Shown here: in pieces, positions 1 through 8,402 of the stretch
Numbering within the stretch: position 1 is the stretch's first letter
Layout of the letters: each line of letters begins with the position of its first letter
Assembly (NCBI RefSeq): GCF_000265295.1
Contig: NC_018002.1
Location: 1,984,001 to 2,048,000, forward strand
Direction: 5' to 3'
From: Sulfurospirillum barnesii SES-3
GTDB taxonomy: Bacteria > Campylobacterota > Campylobacteria > Campylobacterales > Sulfurospirillaceae
Length of the DNA: 64,000 bases
The notes under the pieces: generated by a model
Told to the model about the DNA's origin: nothing
The model's database searches: none
Seen by the model: only the letters and a program-made list of their open reading frames with translations
Position numbers and translations under genes: made by a program

Positions 1-1751
1 ATGGGATCAAGATAGCTCCCACTCGCATTTTTTTTATCTTGAGGATTAAAGATGTTAGTATAACTTGCATACACAGAGTGGTGCTGATCTAAATCATACA
101 CTAAGCCCACATAAGGAGTCAGTTCGTTATCAAATTTTCTCGTCTCTTTGGTTGTATCATCGCTGGAGTATTCCCAAGAAGAGACCCTAGCCCCCGTAAT
201 AAGTTTCAAGTCCTCCATCAACGAAAAATTACCTGCTAAATAAACCGCTTTTTGTTCTATCTCTTCAGGTTTTAATGTATAGGGAACATCCGTTCCCGAA
301 GGAGCAGGTAGATTTAACGTGTAGTTGTAAAAATTACCCAATGGCGTATAATACCCATTGGGATAGCGTGCATCGTATTTGGTAGTTTTATCGATATTGT
401 ACGAAACACCAGTAATTATTTCCTGTGCCAATCCAGCCAATTCAAACGGGATATTCACATTTACATCAAAGGTGTGTTGCTTTTTTTTGGTTTGCCCTTC
501 CCAATCCATGTACCGCAACCCACCGCCAGTGCTTTTATTGACTGCACCCGCAAAATACAACAACGCCGTATCTGTATCTATTTCACTGTATAAGTACCTT
601 GCATTAAGCGTTATGTCCTTATACAGGACGTGTTCTAAGTCCATAAAAACAGATTTTTCTTCGGTATTCCAATATGTCCAATCTTCTGATACCGTAAGCG
701 ACCTGCTAAAGTGTGTTCTTGTTCCATCTGTATAAAACGCAGGTAGACCACCCCAACGGATACCATCTCTTTCCAATTTTTGATACGAAAATCCACCAGA
801 GATGTACGTAAAATCTCCTACATCTGCATCAATAACTCCATAAAAAAGATTGTTCTCTCTTGTATATCCATCCATAAATGATTTTTCATCTTCATGCTTA
901 GCAATAAGCCGACCTCTGACACTTCCACTTTCATTAATACCTGAACTAATATCAGTGGTTGCACTATAAGCATCCCACGAACCTCCACTTACAACAACAC
1001 TCCCCGTGGGTTCTTTACTGTTTGCCCTTTTACGAACCATATTGATACTCATCGCAGGATTGCCATACCCTGTTGTTAACCCATTTGCACCCCTTACCAC
1101 TTCTATTCTGTCATACATAGACAAGTCTATATCCCGATCATTCCACGTTGAATAAATTGGCAATCCATCAATTTTGTAATAATCTAAATCAAATCCTCTT
1201 GCACTAGAATTAATCCTTTCATCCCATCGGTTTAGGGTAATGCCTGTAATGCTTCCCAACACATCCTGATAAGACGTGACACCTATATCTTCTAACTTCT
1301 GTTGTGTCAGAACCGTAACTGATTGGGGGGTCTCACGCATAGAAAGGCTGAGTTTCGTTGCGGTGTTCGTACTCTTAGTCGTGTACAACCCCGTGCCTTC
1401 TGTCGTTGCATCTTGGCTTGCGCTAATCGAAATCGCATTGAGCGTAGAGACATCTTTTTTCTCTTGAATGATGATTGCCCCATCTTCAATCACCGCCTCT
1501 AAACCACTGTTTTCCAAAAGTTTATTTAAAGCGTTTTTTGTACCCTTAACCTCTTTGATTTCCCTAGATTGTTTCCCTTCCAAAAGTGCGCCTTTCACAA
1601 TATAAGGGGTTTTAGATTGTTTTGAGATTCGCTCAATTGCATCTTTAAGTGGCTGGCTTTGTAAGCTGTAGATGATTTCATCGGCATACATATGTGTACT
1701 CATAAGTAATGCAACCGCTGAACTTAAAAGGCTTTTTTTTAGTAGATTCAT
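1..1751 (-). CDS. TonB-dependent siderophore receptor with STN domain, C-terminus cut by window edge
   Basis: Outer-membrane receptor for TonB-driven uptake, probably of a ferric siderophore. About 583 codons are open from an ATG at 1751 to the window edge. In order: a signal peptide, an STN signalling domain (about residues 25-80), a linker rich in Ser/Thr, a plug domain starting near the TonB-box-like ETPQSVTVLTQQ, and part of the barrel. By comparison with the complete paralogue at 3409-5760, roughly the last 200 residues lie outside. The STN domain, with the FecR and sigma genes just upstream, indicates FecA/FpvA-type surface signalling. The two receptors share a nearly identical linker (ISASQDATTEGT). 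The substrate cannot be told from sequence. Confidence 0.92.
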   Translation of the reverse strand, partial: MNLLKKSLLSSAVALLMSTHMYADEIIYSLQSQPLKDAIERISKQSKTPYIVKGALLEGKQSREIKEVKGTKNALNKLLENSGLEAVIEDGAIIIQEKKDVSTLNAISISASQDATTEGTGLYTTKSTNTATKLSLSMRETPQSVTVLTQQKLEDIGVTSYQDVLGSITGITLNRWDERINSSARGFDLDYYKIDGLPIYSTWNDRDIDLSMYDRIEVVRGANGLTTGYGNPAMSINMVRKRANSKEPTGSVVVSGGSWDAYSATTDISSGINESGSVRGRLIAKHEDEKSFMDGYTRENNLFYGVIDADVGDFTYISGGFSYQKLERDGIRWGGLPAFYTDGTRTHFSRSLTVSEDWTYWNTEEKSVFMDLEHVLYKDITLNARYLYSEIDTDTALLYFAGAVNKSTGGGLRYMDWEGQTKKKQHTFDVNVNIPFELAGLAQEIITGVSYNIDKTTKYDARYPNGYYTPLGNFYNYTLNLPAPSGTDVPYTLKPEEIEQKAVYLAGNFSLMEDLKLITGARVSSWEYSSDDTTKETRKFDNELTPYVGLVYDLDQHHSVYASYTNIFNPQDKKNASGSYLDP

Positions 1752-1821
1752 TTCATTCTCCCATATATTCTAAAACAATTTTGATAACTGTTCTTAACTA
1801 TATAAGAGTGTAAAAAAACAA

Positions 1822-1839
1822 AAAACGGACATTACTTTT
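1822..1839 (-). promoter_or_regulatory. candidate ECF sigma promoter element for the left receptor
   Basis: Read on the minus strand, AAAAGTAATGTCCGTTTT overlaps the end of the fecR-like gene, about 70 bases before the receptor ATG. The only other copy noticed, with two differences, is at the equivalent place before the second receptor (5845-5862). Being shared between two otherwise diverged intergenic gaps suggests a recognition site for the cassette sigma factors. The assignment is inference. Confidence 0.45.
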
Positions 1840-2818
1840 GACTTTTTTTTGAAATTACTATTTTTTCGTCATTTTTTGCGATTTTTAAGGGATATATTTT
1901 TGTAAGATTTTGTAAAAATATATCTAACTGGTTTGAAGAAAACTCTCCCGTAATCACATAATTTTCCAACTCAGGTTCCCCAAAGCTATATGCGATTGTG
2001 GTATATTTAGCGAACTCATCCATCGCATGTTTGAGTGTCACTTGATTGAAATTAATAAGATTATCCCTCCAAAGTGCTATTTTTGTTGGATTAATCTTTG
2101 CATAATGACGCACAACCCCTTCATGAGTATACGTAATAGAATCTGCTTTTAAAAGAAGAACTTCATTCTTTTTCTCACGCCATGAAGCATCATAGTATGT
2201 TCTCACAATTCCCTCTTCCACGTTAATGGTGGTCGAATCATCTGCATGAATCACTTCAAATTTCGTCCCCACCACTTCGATGTTGATTTTATCACTTTGA
2301 ATAATAAAGGCTCTCTTCGCATCTTTAGCGACTTCAAACATCGCTGCTCCCTTATCTAAAGTAACAACCCTTTTGTTAGCATAAAAAGCAACACGCATGT
2401 TTGTTTTTGCATCACATGAGATACGACTCCCATCAGGAAGCACATGCGTAAGAAGAGGATGCGTATCTGAGCTTAATATGTCTGTGAATTTTAAAGCATA
2501 AACTGTGTCATAAATACCAAATGTTCCCACGCTTATAACAAGTAAAATAGTGGCAACACGGGCAAAATACTTCGTTTTCTCAAAAAGTTTTATCTTTTGT
2601 GCCTCTTTGTGAGCCGTTATGCTGAGTTGTTCTGCATTCTCTTTTAAAAGAGATTGTGACATGGAATAAATAGTTCTAATGCGCTGATACGCTTTTACAT
2701 GTAATGGATTTTGAGCCAACCAATGGTGTAATTCCTCTTTTTGAAAAGCACTCAACCCCTCCTTCTCACAGGTAACCCAAAAAGTCGCTTCTTCTTTAAT
2801 TTTAACGTCAATATTCAC
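1832..2818 (-). CDS. FecR-family anti-sigma / sigma regulator
   Basis: Inner-membrane protein that relays ligand occupancy of the receptor to the cytoplasmic sigma factor. 328 residues: an N-terminal DUF4880-type segment, one membrane helix (about residues 86-103), a periplasmic FecR domain (core around TKFEVIHADD) and a C-terminal STN-binding part. It starts at GTG 2818, directly abutting the sigma gene stop codon, with a GGGA-type ribosome site, so the two are likely translationally coupled. The TonB receptor follows downstream. A copy of the iterated palindrome (one mismatch) encodes PLHVKAY near residue 40. Confidence 0.93.
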   Translation of the reverse strand: MNIDVKIKEEATFWVTCEKEGLSAFQKEELHHWLAQNPLHVKAYQRIRTIYSMSQSLLKENAEQLSITAHKEAQKIKLFEKTKYFARVATILLVISVGTFGIYDTVYALKFTDILSSDTHPLLTHVLPDGSRISCDAKTNMRVAFYANKRVVTLDKGAAMFEVAKDAKRAFIIQSDKINIEVVGTKFEVIHADDSTTINVEEGIVRTYYDASWREKKNEVLLLKADSITYTHEGVVRHYAKINPTKIALWRDNLINFNQVTLKHAMDEFAKYTTIAYSFGEPELENYVITGEFSSNQLDIFLQNLTKIYPLKIAKNDEKIVISKKSQK

Positions 2819-3289
2819 TTAAAATCCCTTCTTGGCAAGTTCTTCTTCAATACTAATGCTTGCTCTTTTAATGAGTTTTTCAACAGCATTTGTGGTAATG
2901 CCCATCATTGAAGCGATCTCTTTTCTACTATAACCATCAACGGTATGTAAAATAAACGCTTGTTTGGCTCTGGATGGTAGAGCATGAACAACACTCAAAA
3001 ACGCTACCTCATGCTCTTCTTGCATGAGCAATTCTTCTGGATGCGGACTCTCTTCAAAATGTATCAGCTCTTCAAAAATAACACTTTCATACTTTTGCTT
3101 TCCCATAGACTCTTTGATGGCAAGATTTTTGACAATTTTATAAAGATAGGCTCTCTCATTGGCAATATCAATTCTATCTTTAATCGCAATTGCTTTAGTG
3201 TAAGTCTCTTGAATCAGATCTCGTGCATCCTCTTTATTGCCAATGAGTTTTTGAGCAAAATATAAAAGTTCATTATAATACTTGAGCAT
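2819..3289 (-). CDS. ECF sigma factor, FecI-like
   Basis: RNA polymerase sigma-70 family ECF factor, 156 residues. Region 2 lies at about residues 5-70 (ARDLIQETYTKAI, YLYKIVKNLA). Region 4 carries a helix-turn-helix at about 120-145 (GYSRKEIASMMGI). The protein presumably drives transcription of the receptor gene downstream when released by FecR. It is the first gene of the left cassette. The ATG at 3289 has only a weak ribosome site. A Fur-like palindrome sits just upstream. Confidence 0.93.
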   Translation of the reverse strand: MLKYYNELLYFAQKLIGNKEDARDLIQETYTKAIAIKDRIDIANERAYLYKIVKNLAIKESMGKQKYESVIFEELIHFEESPHPEELLMQEEHEVAFLSVVHALPSRAKQAFILHTVDGYSRKEIASMMGITTNAVEKLIKRASISIEEELAKKGF

Positions 3290-3309
3290 TTAAAGGCCTA
3301 TAATTTTTT

Positions 3310-3328
3310 GATATAGATTATCATGACT
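3310..3328. promoter_or_regulatory. possible Fur box upstream of sigma gene
   Basis: GATATAGATTATCATGACT matches 13 of 19 positions of the classical Fur consensus by hand alignment. It lies 21 bases before the sigma factor start. Iron repression of a FecI-type sigma gene is the usual arrangement. The match is modest in AT-rich DNA. Confidence 0.35.
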
Positions 3329-3373
3329 ATACTTAAAGCATGTAGAAATTTCTTTGTAGAAAATACGTTATTT

Positions 3374-3385
3374 TTTACATGTAAA
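3374..3385. repeat. iterated palindrome TTTACATGTAAA, intergenic copy
   Basis: Exact copy of the window-wide 12-bp palindrome, in the 119-base gap between the receptor stop codon and the downstream sigma gene. Confidence 0.9.
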
Positions 3386-3408
3386 GAGATCAAAAGACCT
3401 CTTTTGCA

Positions 3409-5760
3409 CTAAAAGCTGTATTTCACTGAGGCGATAACATTCAAAGGCTCTCCATAAGAGACTTGATTGTAAAATCCTACGTTGCTGTAATATTTTTTAT
3501 CAAAAAGATTGTTAACATTCACTTGAAACGTAAGGTCTTTAGACTCTTTATAACGACCCATAAGATTTACAAGTGTGTATGCGCTTTGAGAGATTTTTTC
3601 AGAAACTCCTGTGACAGGGTTAGTGGCAGCAGTATACGTTTCACTCTCCCAATTGACACCGCCCCCTAAGGTAAATTTACCAAGCGTATACGTTGAGTAG
3701 ATTTTCGCAATTTTTCGAGGATGGGTTGTATTTACGTTAACCCCATCCGCATCTTTGGCTTCAAACTGAGACCATCCAAGGCTTACTCTCCACCCTTCAG
3801 AGATTTCACCATTCACATCAATTTCATACCCCTTGCTAACGGTTCCAGAAGCACCATAATACGCTTGATCACTCGAACCTGGAACCATATTAATCCCATC
3901 AGGTTGTGCCACATTGTCTTGTTCTATACGAAAGACTGATAACGTTGCATTGAGTTTACCATCAAAATACTCCCCCTTGATACCCGTCTCATAGTTTTTG
4001 CCCTCAATAGGGTCAAGGTAGCCTCCTGATTTGTTGCGATAGTTTTGGGGTTGAAAAATCTCCGTATAACTCGCATACACCGCATGGTTGGCATCCAAAT
4101 CGTACACAACTCCCGCATAAGGAGTCATCACATTGGTATGCTCATAAGAGTAAGTCGTGCCATACGAATAAACGTCTGTTTCCCAATTGCTTATGCGTGT
4201 TCCTGCTATCAATTTCAAATGATCTGTGAGTGAAAGTTTACCTGCGGTATAACCACCAAGTTGTTTGGTTTTTCCCTTAGTCGCAAGGATACTATTTCCC
4301 CATGTAGGTTCTGCGTATGAGCCATCCCATGCGTAAAAATTACCAATAGCCGCCAAACCTGATCCTGCTCTAGCATACGATGTTAATGTTTGTTCGTTAT
4401 ACATCATACCTGCCACAAGTTCATGCGCTAACCCTCCTAGTTCAAAAGGAATGGATGTGTAAATATCCACATTATCTTGCTCTCTGGTCACGTCGTACCA
4501 GCCAGCAGACCCGCTCAATCCCAGCCCTGTTGTTTTGTCTAATTGCCCAAACATGTAAAACAATTTTGCATCGGCGGTATTTTTACTATGAGAATAAGCG
4601 CCATAAAGCTTAATATTATTGGCAAAATAGTGCTCAAGTGATGAAAAGTAGGTCTGAGCTTCGCTTTCCCATGCACTCCATTTAGGCGCTGTGGTGGAAG
4701 AGCGACTTAGGTTGGTTTTGGAACCATCACTATACCATGAAGGTAACCCACCCCACATACTTGCAGTTGGCTCGTTTTCTTGATAACTAAATCCTGCAGA
4801 AAAGAGTGTATCATCTGTCACATCCACGTCTACAACACCATACAACAGATTGCGTTTGTTTTCATAAAAATCAATAAATGAATCACTCTCTTGATATTTT
4901 CCCACCACACGTGCACGAATCGTCTTGTCTTCATTCACAGGAGATTGCATATCAACTGTCGTGCCATATCTATCCCAACGCCCTACGTCCCCTTCTATGC
5001 TTCCTTTAAACTCATTGCTTGTGGCGTGTTTGCGCACCATGTTAATCGCTGCCGAAGGATTTCCCGCTCCACTAATGAGACCATTGGCTCCACGAATGAC
5101 TTCCACACGATCATACATCGCCAAATCTTGACTTGTCTCTCCTCCACTCCAACCCGCTTCCCATGTGGTAGGAACACCATCAATCTGATAATTAGTTATG
5201 TCAAAACCACGCGCAGCATAACTTTGACGTTCACTATCAAAAGTTTTTGTACTCACGCCTGTAATGTTTTTAATAGCGTCGGTTATGGTTTCTAGCTTTT
5301 GATCCTCGATTTGTTGCTGTGTGACTACCACCACCGATTGAGGTGTCTCTTTAATCGATAAATTCATTCGTGTTGCCGTATGTGTACTTTTTGTTGTGTA
5401 TGAGCTTGTGCCCTCCGTGGTAGCATCTTGGCTTGCGCTAATCGCAATCGCATTTAGCATCGAAACGTCATTAGATTCTATGATAATGATCGTGTTATCT
5501 TTAACCACCGCTTCAAGCCCCGTGCCTTTAAGTAACTGCTCCAACGCTTTTTCAAGCCCTTCAATGTTACTAATGTTATTCGCTTTTTTAGAATCAAGCA
5601 AAGCGGAATCACCCGCATAAGAGAGTTTAGATTGCGAAGCGATAATTTCTAAAGCTTCCTTGAGGGTTTTATTTTGAATCGTATAAGCCTGCGCCAACAA
5701 GCTTGTGTTGAAAACCAAAGCGAGGCTAACCGTAGCCAGTGCTTTTTGTGCCAATGTCAT
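3409..5760 (-). CDS. TonB-dependent siderophore receptor with STN domain
   Basis: Complete 783-residue outer-membrane receptor of the FpvA/FhuE type. A signal peptide (cleavage after about residue 25, LLAQA) is followed by an STN domain (about 26-80, YTIQNKTLKEALEIIA), a linker, a plug domain (about 135-240, KETPQSVVVVTQQ and MYDRVEVIRGANGL) and a 22-strand barrel ending in the aromatic C-terminus VIASVKYSF. The ATG at 5760 has a good AAGGAG site. It is the third gene of the right cassette and paralogous to the truncated receptor at the window edge. The STN domain predicts transcriptional signalling through the adjacent FecR and sigma proteins. Ligand unknown. Confidence 0.95.
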   Translation of the reverse strand: MTLAQKALATVSLALVFNTSLLAQAYTIQNKTLKEALEIIASQSKLSYAGDSALLDSKKANNISNIEGLEKALEQLLKGTGLEAVVKDNTIIIIESNDVSMLNAIAISASQDATTEGTSSYTTKSTHTATRMNLSIKETPQSVVVVTQQQIEDQKLETITDAIKNITGVSTKTFDSERQSYAARGFDITNYQIDGVPTTWEAGWSGGETSQDLAMYDRVEVIRGANGLISGAGNPSAAINMVRKHATSNEFKGSIEGDVGRWDRYGTTVDMQSPVNEDKTIRARVVGKYQESDSFIDFYENKRNLLYGVVDVDVTDDTLFSAGFSYQENEPTASMWGGLPSWYSDGSKTNLSRSSTTAPKWSAWESEAQTYFSSLEHYFANNIKLYGAYSHSKNTADAKLFYMFGQLDKTTGLGLSGSAGWYDVTREQDNVDIYTSIPFELGGLAHELVAGMMYNEQTLTSYARAGSGLAAIGNFYAWDGSYAEPTWGNSILATKGKTKQLGGYTAGKLSLTDHLKLIAGTRISNWETDVYSYGTTYSYEHTNVMTPYAGVVYDLDANHAVYASYTEIFQPQNYRNKSGGYLDPIEGKNYETGIKGEYFDGKLNATLSVFRIEQDNVAQPDGINMVPGSSDQAYYGASGTVSKGYEIDVNGEISEGWRVSLGWSQFEAKDADGVNVNTTHPRKIAKIYSTYTLGKFTLGGGVNWESETYTAATNPVTGVSEKISQSAYTLVNLMGRYKESKDLTFQVNVNNLFDKKYYSNVGFYNQVSYGEPLNVIASVKYSF

Positions 5761-5844
5761 AGTTCACTCCTTTTAGATGCGCAAAGAGAGACGTTCATTT
5801 TTTGAGAACGAATATCTTTAGCATTAAAACGAATGAAGCTGCAC

Positions 5845-5862
5845 AAAACGGACATCAATTTT
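5845..5862 (-). promoter_or_regulatory. candidate ECF sigma promoter element for the right receptor
   Basis: On the minus strand AAAATTGATGTCCGTTTT sits between the fecR-like stop and the receptor ATG, 85-102 bases upstream of the start. It matches the element before the left receptor at 16 of 18 positions. This probably marks the promoter through which the cassette sigma factor activates the receptor. Confidence 0.45.
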
Positions 5863-5876
5863 AAAATTTTTAAAAT

Positions 5877-6845
5877 TTATTTTCGAATAAGCGTGATGCC
5901 CTCTTTTTCTTTTTTAGCTTTTAGCCCATAAATTGTCTCCATCGCTTCAATAAAACCTTGAAAATGTTGCGTTGAGAATTTTCCTGAAAGTTTTAAAAAA
6001 GAGAGATCATCACTTTCAAAGATAATTGTTTGGTTGGTGTAATATGCAAAGTGTGCCGCAGCGTCTCCTAGCGTTGTTTTGTCAAAAAAGAGCGCATCCT
6101 CTTTCCAATCAGCAATTTTTTGAGGATTAATCTGACCGTAATTGAGCACTTTGCCCACCTCGTTAAACGTAATCGAATCGGCTTGTTTGAGCTGATAAAA
6201 AGTACTTTGGGTTTTGTCGCTCACTTTCACAACACCTTCTAACACACTAATCGTAGTCAGGTCGTTTACATGTAAGACTTCAAACTTCGTACCTACCACC
6301 TCAATGACCGTATCGCCCGCTTTAATGATAAATGGTTTATGGACATCTTTAGCGACGCTAAAAAGTGCCTTGCCTGTTCTAAACGCCACCGTTCGTTTGT
6401 GATTGTAATAGGCAATGTCTATGGTAGATTTGATGTCCAAATCTACGGTGGTCATATCAGGAAGGGTGATATTGAGTAGTTTTTGATCCGTTGTAGCATA
6501 GTGTTGATCAAAAATTGGCTGAAAATAGTACTGATTAAGCCCAACACCTAAAAATAAAACCAAACAGGCAGCAACCAAAGAAGTGAAAAATGAGCGCCTT
6601 TGATACAATGCTTTTGACGTTGCCACGACTTCGTCATTTAAAACATCCGCTTCAAGTTCTTGAATAAATGCATCATCAACCTTTAAACATGATGCTATAA
6701 AATGCTCTGTTTCTTCATAAGCGCTTTTATGTTTTTGATCTTCCATCCATTGCTCAAATGCTTCTTGCTCAAAAATATTTAGCCCTTCACGTGATCGCAT
6801 ATGCCATTGGTGTGCGATTTCATACATCATCGTTGTTTTTTTCAT
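5877..6845 (-). CDS. FecR-family anti-sigma / sigma regulator
   Basis: 322-residue inner-membrane regulator. The cytoplasmic N-terminus (MYEIAHQWHMRSREGL) is followed by a membrane helix at about residues 86-104 and a periplasmic FecR domain (VVGTKFEVLHVNDLT). It overlaps the upstream sigma gene by ATGA (6842-6845), so translation is coupled. It is paralogous to the FecR at 1832-2818, with the same layout. It should receive the signal from the STN domain of the receptor at 3409-5760. Another palindrome copy with one mismatch (6265-6276) encodes the LHVN segment. Confidence 0.93.
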   Translation of the reverse strand: MKKTTMMYEIAHQWHMRSREGLNIFEQEAFEQWMEDQKHKSAYEETEHFIASCLKVDDAFIQELEADVLNDEVVATSKALYQRRSFFTSLVAACLVLFLGVGLNQYYFQPIFDQHYATTDQKLLNITLPDMTTVDLDIKSTIDIAYYNHKRTVAFRTGKALFSVAKDVHKPFIIKAGDTVIEVVGTKFEVLHVNDLTTISVLEGVVKVSDKTQSTFYQLKQADSITFNEVGKVLNYGQINPQKIADWKEDALFFDKTTLGDAAAHFAYYTNQTIIFESDDLSFLKLSGKFSTQHFQGFIEAMETIYGLKAKKEKEGITLIRK

Positions 6846-7315
6846 GGATGCTCTTTTGCTATTTGTTCTTTAAGCTGTAAAACCGCTCTGGTGATATTTT
6901 TTTCAACTGCATTGGTACTAATGCCCATCATCTGAGCGATCTCTTGCCTTGAGTAGCCTTTGTAATAGTACAAAACAAACGCTTTTTTATTTTGAGGTGA
7001 GAGGTTTTTGATGCACGCTTTTAAGGTCTCTTGCCTTATTTGTTCATCCACTCGCTCTTGTGTGTTACTTAAAACCTCCCCACAATGCTTTTCTTCTTCG
7101 TAAGGCATCTGATGAACAATCTTATCTTTTCGAACTTTATCAATCACAAGATTGCGTGCCACTTTATAAAGAAACGCTTTTTGAATAATCATATTTGACT
7201 TTTTACGTGCTTCTAAAACTTTGATATACGTCTCTTGCGTTAAATCTTGTGCTAAAACTTTATCGCCTGTCAGCCTTTGAGTGTAGCACAAAATTTCATC
7301 ATAATATTCCAACAT
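6842..7315 (-). CDS. ECF sigma factor, FecI-like
   Basis: 157-residue ECF sigma factor. Region 2 is DLTQETYIKVLEARK and region 4 helix-turn-helix is GYSRQEIAQMMGI. It heads the right sigma / FecR / receptor cassette and overlaps the FecR start by four bases. It is similar throughout to the sigma factor at 2819-3289, so the two cassettes look like an old tandem duplication. Upstream lies a better Fur-box candidate (7345-7363). Confidence 0.93.
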   Translation of the reverse strand: MLEYYDEILCYTQRLTGDKVLAQDLTQETYIKVLEARKKSNMIIQKAFLYKVARNLVIDKVRKDKIVHQMPYEEEKHCGEVLSNTQERVDEQIRQETLKACIKNLSPQNKKAFVLYYYKGYSRQEIAQMMGISTNAVEKNITRAVLQLKEQIAKEHP

Positions 7316-7344
7316 TCAACCAAAACCTTAAAATATTTTATTTT

Positions 7345-7363
7345 GATAATGAAACTTATAAAC
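7345..7363. promoter_or_regulatory. possible Fur box upstream of sigma gene
   Basis: GATAATGAAACTTATAAAC matches 14 of 19 positions of the Fur consensus, including the complete left GATAATGA. It lies about 30 bases before the sigma ATG. This supports iron control of the cassette but is not proof. Confidence 0.4.
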
Positions 7364-7454
7364 TATTTTAACTTTAAACTTTATTAACATTTAGCCTAAA
7401 AAAGCTTGCCTAAAAAGCACTCGAAGGCTTACTATATCAGAAGAAAATATGTAC

Positions 7455-7460
7455 TATAAT
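7455..7460 (+). promoter_or_regulatory. -10 box for the dsrE-like gene cluster
   Basis: A perfect TATAAT lies 41 bases before the ATG at 7501. No convincing -35 was seen, which is normal for this phylum. Confidence 0.55.
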
Positions 7461-7500
7461 GAGAGCAAATAACTCTGATACACAAAGCTAAGGAAAATTG

Positions 7501-7854
7501 ATGATACTCTTCATTTTTAACAACCAACCCTATGATGGAAGCGACAAAACATACAACGCTCTACGCCTTGCAAAATCTTTACATGTAAAAGGTGAAAAAG
7601 TAAAAATATTTTTGATGAGCGATGCGGTTGATATGGCACGTGAAGCCGCACGAAAACCTGATGTTTACGACTATGATTTAGTCGCATTGCTTAAAGAATT
7701 GTATGAAAGTGGCGTAGCATTAGGTGTGTGCGGAACATGTTTAACACGTTGTGGTATTTATAAAAATCAACCCTATTTTAACGATACCATTAAAGGCACT
7801 ATGGGGATGCTGACTGAATGGAGCATTGAAGCAGACAAAGTACTAAGCTTTTAG
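7501..7854 (+). CDS. DsrE/DsrF-like sulfur-relay family protein
   Basis: 117-residue cytoplasmic DsrE-fold protein. It begins with the family N-terminus ILFIFNNQPYDGSDKTYNALRLA, described in the middle by KIFLMSDAVDMA, and has three cysteines in VCGTCLTRCG where DsrE/YchN-type proteins carry the persulfide-accepting Cys. A role in sulfur transfer is a family inference. The ATG at 7501 (AAGGA six bases before) is preferred to the TTG at 7498. The first of three closely packed plus-strand genes. An exact palindrome copy (7578-7589) encodes SLHVKGEK. Confidence 0.85.
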   Translation: MILFIFNNQPYDGSDKTYNALRLAKSLHVKGEKVKIFLMSDAVDMAREAARKPDVYDYDLVALLKELYESGVALGVCGTCLTRCGIYKNQPYFNDTIKGTMGMLTEWSIEADKVLSF

Positions 7855-7856
7855 CC

Positions 7857-8132
7857 ATGTGCTACGAAACATTTCAAAAAGCCCTCGATACTTTAGGCGT
7901 GATTGGAGGAATGGATAAAAAAGAGATTCGTCGATGTTATCTTGCTTTATCCAAAAAATATCATCCTGATGTTCATGCGCAAGAAAGTGGAAAATTTCAA
8001 GAAATTCATGAAGCCTACACACTCTTGATGGATTATGCGGAAAATTTTCGCTTTCGTTTTAGCCAACAAGAGTTTCAAGAACAGTTCCCTTTTTGGGATG
8101 ATTCTCACTCTGATTGGCATACTAAAATTTAA
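7857..8132 (+). CDS. J-domain (DnaJ-like) small protein
   Basis: 91-residue protein made almost only of a J-domain: helix II KKEIRRCYLALSKKYHPD ends in the HPD motif that stimulates Hsp70 ATPase, followed by helix III (FQEIHEAYTLLMDYA). There is no Gly/Phe region or zinc domain, so it is a J-domain-only co-chaperone whose client is unknown. The ATG lies two bases after the stop of the DsrE-like gene, with no separate ribosome site, which implies coupling with it. Confidence 0.85.
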   Translation: MCYETFQKALDTLGVIGGMDKKEIRRCYLALSKKYHPDVHAQESGKFQEIHEAYTLLMDYAENFRFRFSQQEFQEQFPFWDDSHSDWHTKI

Positions 8133-8171
8133 TCCTTGATCTATCTCAATCTTTTGAAGACACTTTTTGAT

Positions 8172-8177
8172 TATAAT
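8172..8177 (+). promoter_or_regulatory. -10 box for the small zinc-ribbon gene
   Basis: TATAAT lies 26 bases before the ATG at 8203, predicting a short leader of about 20 bases and transcription separate from the two genes upstream. Confidence 0.55.
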
Positions 8178-8202
8178 ACGCCAAAATCAAGAAGGAGTTT
8201 TT

Positions 8203-8397
8203 ATGGAAATCAACAACATTCAAGTATGCAATGTCTGTCTACGCAGCAGTGAAGAGAACAGTGGTGCAGTTTTTATTAAAGCGATGAAAAATGGCGAAGA
8301 GATTCATGTCTGCACAGGCTGTATTCCACACATCATTCACGGAAGTGGTGATGTTGCAAAATCTAATGCTCAAGTCTCACTCGAACTTCAGAGGTAA
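8203..8397 (+). CDS. small zinc-ribbon-like protein of unknown function
   Basis: 64-residue protein with CNVC near the N-terminus and CTGC about 30 residues later, a spacing expected for a small zinc ribbon. I do not recognise a named family. The start is set at ATG 8203 because GAAGGAG lies six bases upstream and an in-frame earlier codon at 8167 has neither ribosome site nor promoter. It follows the J-domain gene but has its own -10 box. The stop is followed directly by the bidirectional terminator shared with the SOD gene. Confidence 0.75.
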   Translation: MEINNIQVCNVCLRSSEENSGAVFIKAMKNGEEIHVCTGCIPHIIHGSGDVAKSNAQVSLELQR

Positions 8398-8402
8398 ACG
8401 AA

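Noticed and set aside
1-1751. Receptor pseudogene at the left edge
   Set aside because: The frame is open to the first base and still aligns with the paralogue there, so it is cut by the window, not broken.
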